DNA of 64,000 bases, taken from Eopsaltria australis. Its lineage: Eukaryota > Chordata > Aves > Passeriformes > Petroicidae. Below are positions 60,952-64,000 of the stretch, piece by piece. The notes below the pieces were generated by a model that was given only the letters and a program-made list of their open reading frames with translations, had not been told where the DNA came from and did not search any database. The translations under genes and the position numbers were made by a program. The stretch lies in assembly GCA_034509425.1 (NCBI GenBank), contig JAVTVJ010000369.1:1643501-1707500 (forward strand), given 5' to 3'. Each line of letters starts with the position of its first letter. Position 1 is the first letter of the stretch.

Positions 60952-62670
60952 CTGAAGTCAGTCAAAACCTGCAGAAGTGATGCAGGGATGTGAATCTTAG
61001 CAAGGGTTTTCTGTCAGGTTGTGCAACTTTAGCAAAAAATCTCTGACAATTATTTTATTTCCAGCACCTTGCCTCTGGTACTGGAATATCTAAGATTCCC
61101 TAATAATCCCCTAGGATTGTGGTTGTAAGAGTGGGAAAATGCTATCTCAAAAATACAAATACAACTCCCCAGGCTGGTCTTTGTTCCTGATTCTTTCCCC
61201 AAAAGGTTTATTTCCCCCTAAGATGTGAGGGTCCTCCCAGCTGAACTTTACAGTGGTTACTGGGTGGCCAAGGGCAGAAGCTCAATCACATAATCAGATT
61301 TTTCCCAGAAAATCTTGTCTACAAATCTGTGCTGGAAAACATAGAAAAATAATGACAATTTAATCCCCCCCCCTTACAAATCATGTGTCCTGTTAATTTT
61401 CTTCCATTAAAAATAAATCATGAAGTAAAACCTTGTTTTATTACACCTCCAAGTGGCTGCTCTAATCCCACATAAATCACAGCAATAACTCATGTGAGTT
61501 ATAAAAGGCTGTAAAGTGTTTATGTGCCTTGGGGTTATGCACTGAATCTCTTCCAAGATGTGGCAAAGTCTGGGATTTGAGGGTGCTCCTGGAGGCACCT
61601 GAGCTGTGGAGCATCCCCCTGAGCTGAAAGTCCCTGCAGGGTACACAGTGAGTGTCACCAGCCTGGACTCCTTTCCTTGTGCTTGTTTTTTGTGTTTCAA
61701 AGCTGATTTTCATTTTCCATGTGCGTCAGTTTTCTGCAGTGTCAGAGTTCTGGGAGCCTTGCTCCCCCAGAGGCACTGCCAGCCTCCAGATTTATGGGTG
61801 GCTTTGTGTCAGTGAAAAGCTACTGGTGGCAGTAAAAGGAGCGTGTGAAACCAAATGTTTGGGGCCGTTCATGGGATTGTGATGACTTCATTACTGGGGA
61901 GTTAAAAGATGAAGAGTTTCTGCATTGGGAGGGCTTCAATCTGGTCACTGCTGCGACACCAAATCTGTTCTACACCTGCCTTTATAGCTCCCCTGACCCA
62001 CTGTTCCCTGAGGGATGGTCAGTGAGCACCTGTGACCCCTGGGGGATGGTCAGTGAGCCCCTCTGAGCTGGAAGCTGTTTTGTTTTGTACACAGTGGTGT
62101 TCATGCTGCAAATTTTGCTTTTTTAAGCAGCTTTTCAGCCTCGTTGCAGGAGATGCTCTGTGAGATACCTGTGGTGGTACCAGTGTGTGCTGCCCACCTG
62201 GCACAAAGCTCTCTGATGGACACCACGTTGACCTGCCTCCCCTATACTGTTTAAACAAGCTTCCACCCCAAAATGTTGTTCCTATTGCATTACCTTGTCT
62301 GTAGCTCAGCAAAATTGCCAGTGGATGTGGTTTTGTCTGAGCAAACAGTAAAATTTTACAGCTGGCATCTGTTCACTTCAAACAGCCACACCTGAACCAC
62401 AGCCAGGCTGGAAATGCAAACCTGGCTGGGTCTGAGCCCTGCTGCATGTGGGGGTTTTCAGCCACAAGCACTTGGGTGGTGGGGATTCCACAGCCCTGGA
62501 GGGAGTGTTTGAACCTGGAAATTGCACATATTTGGGGAATTATGCATTTGATCTGCAAAATTCTATCTCCTGGCTGGAAATGCAACGCTTCCTGGAAGAG
62601 CAGGAGCTGTGAGGTGTGAGCAGCTGAGTTCATGGAGGGGGGAAGGAGGAGGAAAGTGGAATCAGAAGTA
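60952..62670. other. ASIP upstream region, no exon identified
   Basis: Non-coding 5' exons of ASIP are expected upstream on the minus strand but cannot be recognised without transcript data. There is a run of nine C residues near 61,367. No gene is seen. Confidence 0.5.
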
Positions 62671-62679
62671 AAAAGGTGT

Positions 62680-62825
62680 TCATGGCCCCAAACCTGCCAG
62701 AGCTCCAGAAGTGTTTGCACAATGCTCTCAGTGGGATTGATGGGGTCTCTGTGCAGGGCCAGAAGTTGGACTTGATGTTTCTTGTGGGTCCTTCCAACCT
62801 CAGGATATTCCATGATTCTATGATT
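62680..62825 (+). mobile_element. CR1 LINE 3' fragment
   Basis: Sequence caaacctgccagagctccag, aagtgtttgcacaatgctct, gggtctctgtgcagggccag, aagttggacttgatgtttct, gggtccttccaacctcagga and tattccatgattctatgatt ends in the typical CR1 ATTCTATGATT repeat tail. Confidence 0.88.
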
Positions 62826-63890
62826 AATCTTGGGTTTCCTCTTTTGCATCGTATTGCAAAACTCTTCCTTAATTTGTTTCCTTTTTCTGGCATTAAAGGG
62901 AGGTTACTTTTCCATTTTGCCCATTATTTCCTTCTGGGACTCATCAAAGGCTGATTAAAGCAATCAAACTATTTTCCTTACCTCTAGCTGTCTTCACATC
63001 TGTTTCCCTCTGAGCATTTAAATTTAAAAGTTTATTTTCCTTTTGAGCTCCAATTTGGAAGTAAATTGCTTTAAAAGTGGAATCTTTAGAGGAGGGTTCC
63101 CATTCCCTTAATGTTGCTAAAATGGGCGAGGAGAACTTTAACATATGATTTTAAAATTTTTGGTTATATAGACTTAGTCTTGCCCAGAGATGAAATTTAA
63201 ACAGTGAACTTGAGTTGCAGTTTAGCAAATTATGTCAGGAAATAGTTAACATGTCGCAGTGGTGTCAAAGGAATGACAGAATTTCATTTAAAACTGAAAC
63301 AAAGGCAGACATTTGAAAGTTTGTTGACTGTCATCAGAAATCACAGAACCCTTGTCTGCTTTGGATTATTCTATTCAATATGTAAATAAGGGATTTTAAT
63401 CTTTACCCCAATTGTTGCCTTTCACAAGCATTTTTCCTGAATGTAAATTTGGAAAATGATAAATGATGGGAAACAACTTTTTTCTCTTTTTAGTCAATTT
63501 TTTTTGTGGTGTCATATTAAAAGTCTGCATGGATATTTGGTTTGCCTGGAAACAGCCTGGCATATTCAACACTTTTGAGGAGAACTCATTTCTTGTCACA
63601 GCTGATTTCACCCTGTTCAGAGATTTCTCTTCATCCACAATAGAGTGAAGACTATGAGACATTCATCCAAAAATTCTGCCATGAACACTGGAAGGAACAA
63701 ATTGAAATTTTCTCAGATTTTCTGACAACTTCACCATCTTTATAAAGGGCTGAAAACAGCTGCTTGGAAAAATGAGATGTTAAAATAGGTGAACAAAGAC
63801 CTATGAAACACAGAAGACCATTTTACAGCACTTAATAAACCTTCACCTATCCTGGGCTGCTGAGCTTCTGCTTTGAAAAGGATCCTGGAA
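62826..63890. other. ASIP upstream region, AT-rich, no gene seen
   Basis: The region has low GC and only short chance reading frames. Confidence 0.6.
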
Positions 63891-63892
63891 TC

Positions 63893-63968
63893 TTTAAGGC
63901 TGCGAAAGAGCTCCAAGATCACCAAGTCCAACCTTTGAACAAACACTATGATGCCCCACTAAACCATA
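63893..63968 (-). mobile_element. CR1 LINE 3' end, antisense
   Basis: Sequence ttaaggctgcgaaagagctc, caagatcaccaagtccaacc and ccccactaaaccatag fits the reverse complement of a CR1 3' end. It may continue past the window. Confidence 0.65.
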
Positions 63969-64000
63969 GGAGAGGACAGGGAAAAAAAGGGAATGCAAAA

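Overview
This is vertebrate nuclear DNA, most probably from a bird. The evidence is GT-AG spliced genes, CpG-island promoters, about ten 5'-truncated CR1 LINE copies of avian type, low repeat density and compact introns. I cannot name the species.

Three protein-coding genes are present, in the order ITCH - AHCY - ASIP, which is the conserved vertebrate synteny (human chromosome 20q11, seen here inverted). (1) The 5' part of ITCH, a HECT E3 ubiquitin ligase, lies on the minus strand: a CpG-island promoter and non-coding first exon near 24.66-24.8 kb, a roughly 17 kb intron, then five coding exons between 7.68 and 0.56 kb. They encode the N-terminus and the C2 domain; the gene runs off the left edge before its WW and HECT domains. 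(2) A complete AHCY (S-adenosylhomocysteine hydrolase) lies on the plus strand: ten coding exons from 32,488 to 49,310, summing to 1302 nt (433 residues plus stop), followed by a 3'UTR with an ATTAAA signal near 50,119. (3) The complete coding region of ASIP (agouti signalling protein) lies on the minus strand: three coding exons from 60,919 to 58,298, summing to 393 nt (130 residues plus stop). Its non-coding 5' exons were not found and probably lie at or beyond the right edge.

Layout: 1-24.8 kb ITCH 5' half; 24.8-32.4 kb divergent intergenic region with CR1 and LTR fragments between the ITCH and AHCY promoters; 32.4-50.15 kb AHCY; 50.15-58.3 kb tail-to-tail intergenic region with two CR1 copies; 58.3-60.95 kb ASIP; 60.95-64 kb ASIP upstream region with two CR1 fragments. 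The genes are not functionally coupled: ITCH ubiquitinates signalling proteins, AHCY clears the by-product of methylation, and ASIP antagonises melanocortin receptors. Their linkage is historical synteny, although ASIP regulatory mutations in vertebrates often involve this interval.

The points most worth a second look are: an agouti cysteine-rich domain with all ten cysteines but with the canonical Arg-Phe-Phe receptor-binding triplet read as Arg-Ile-Phe, plus an extra unpaired cysteine; an intronic CpG island in AHCY with a strong CTCF-like core; an antisense LTR with TATA box and poly(A) signal just upstream of ITCH and facing it; and a 33-bp minisatellite in AHCY intron 8. I saw no undescribed multi-gene system, no RNA genes and no CRISPR-like array.
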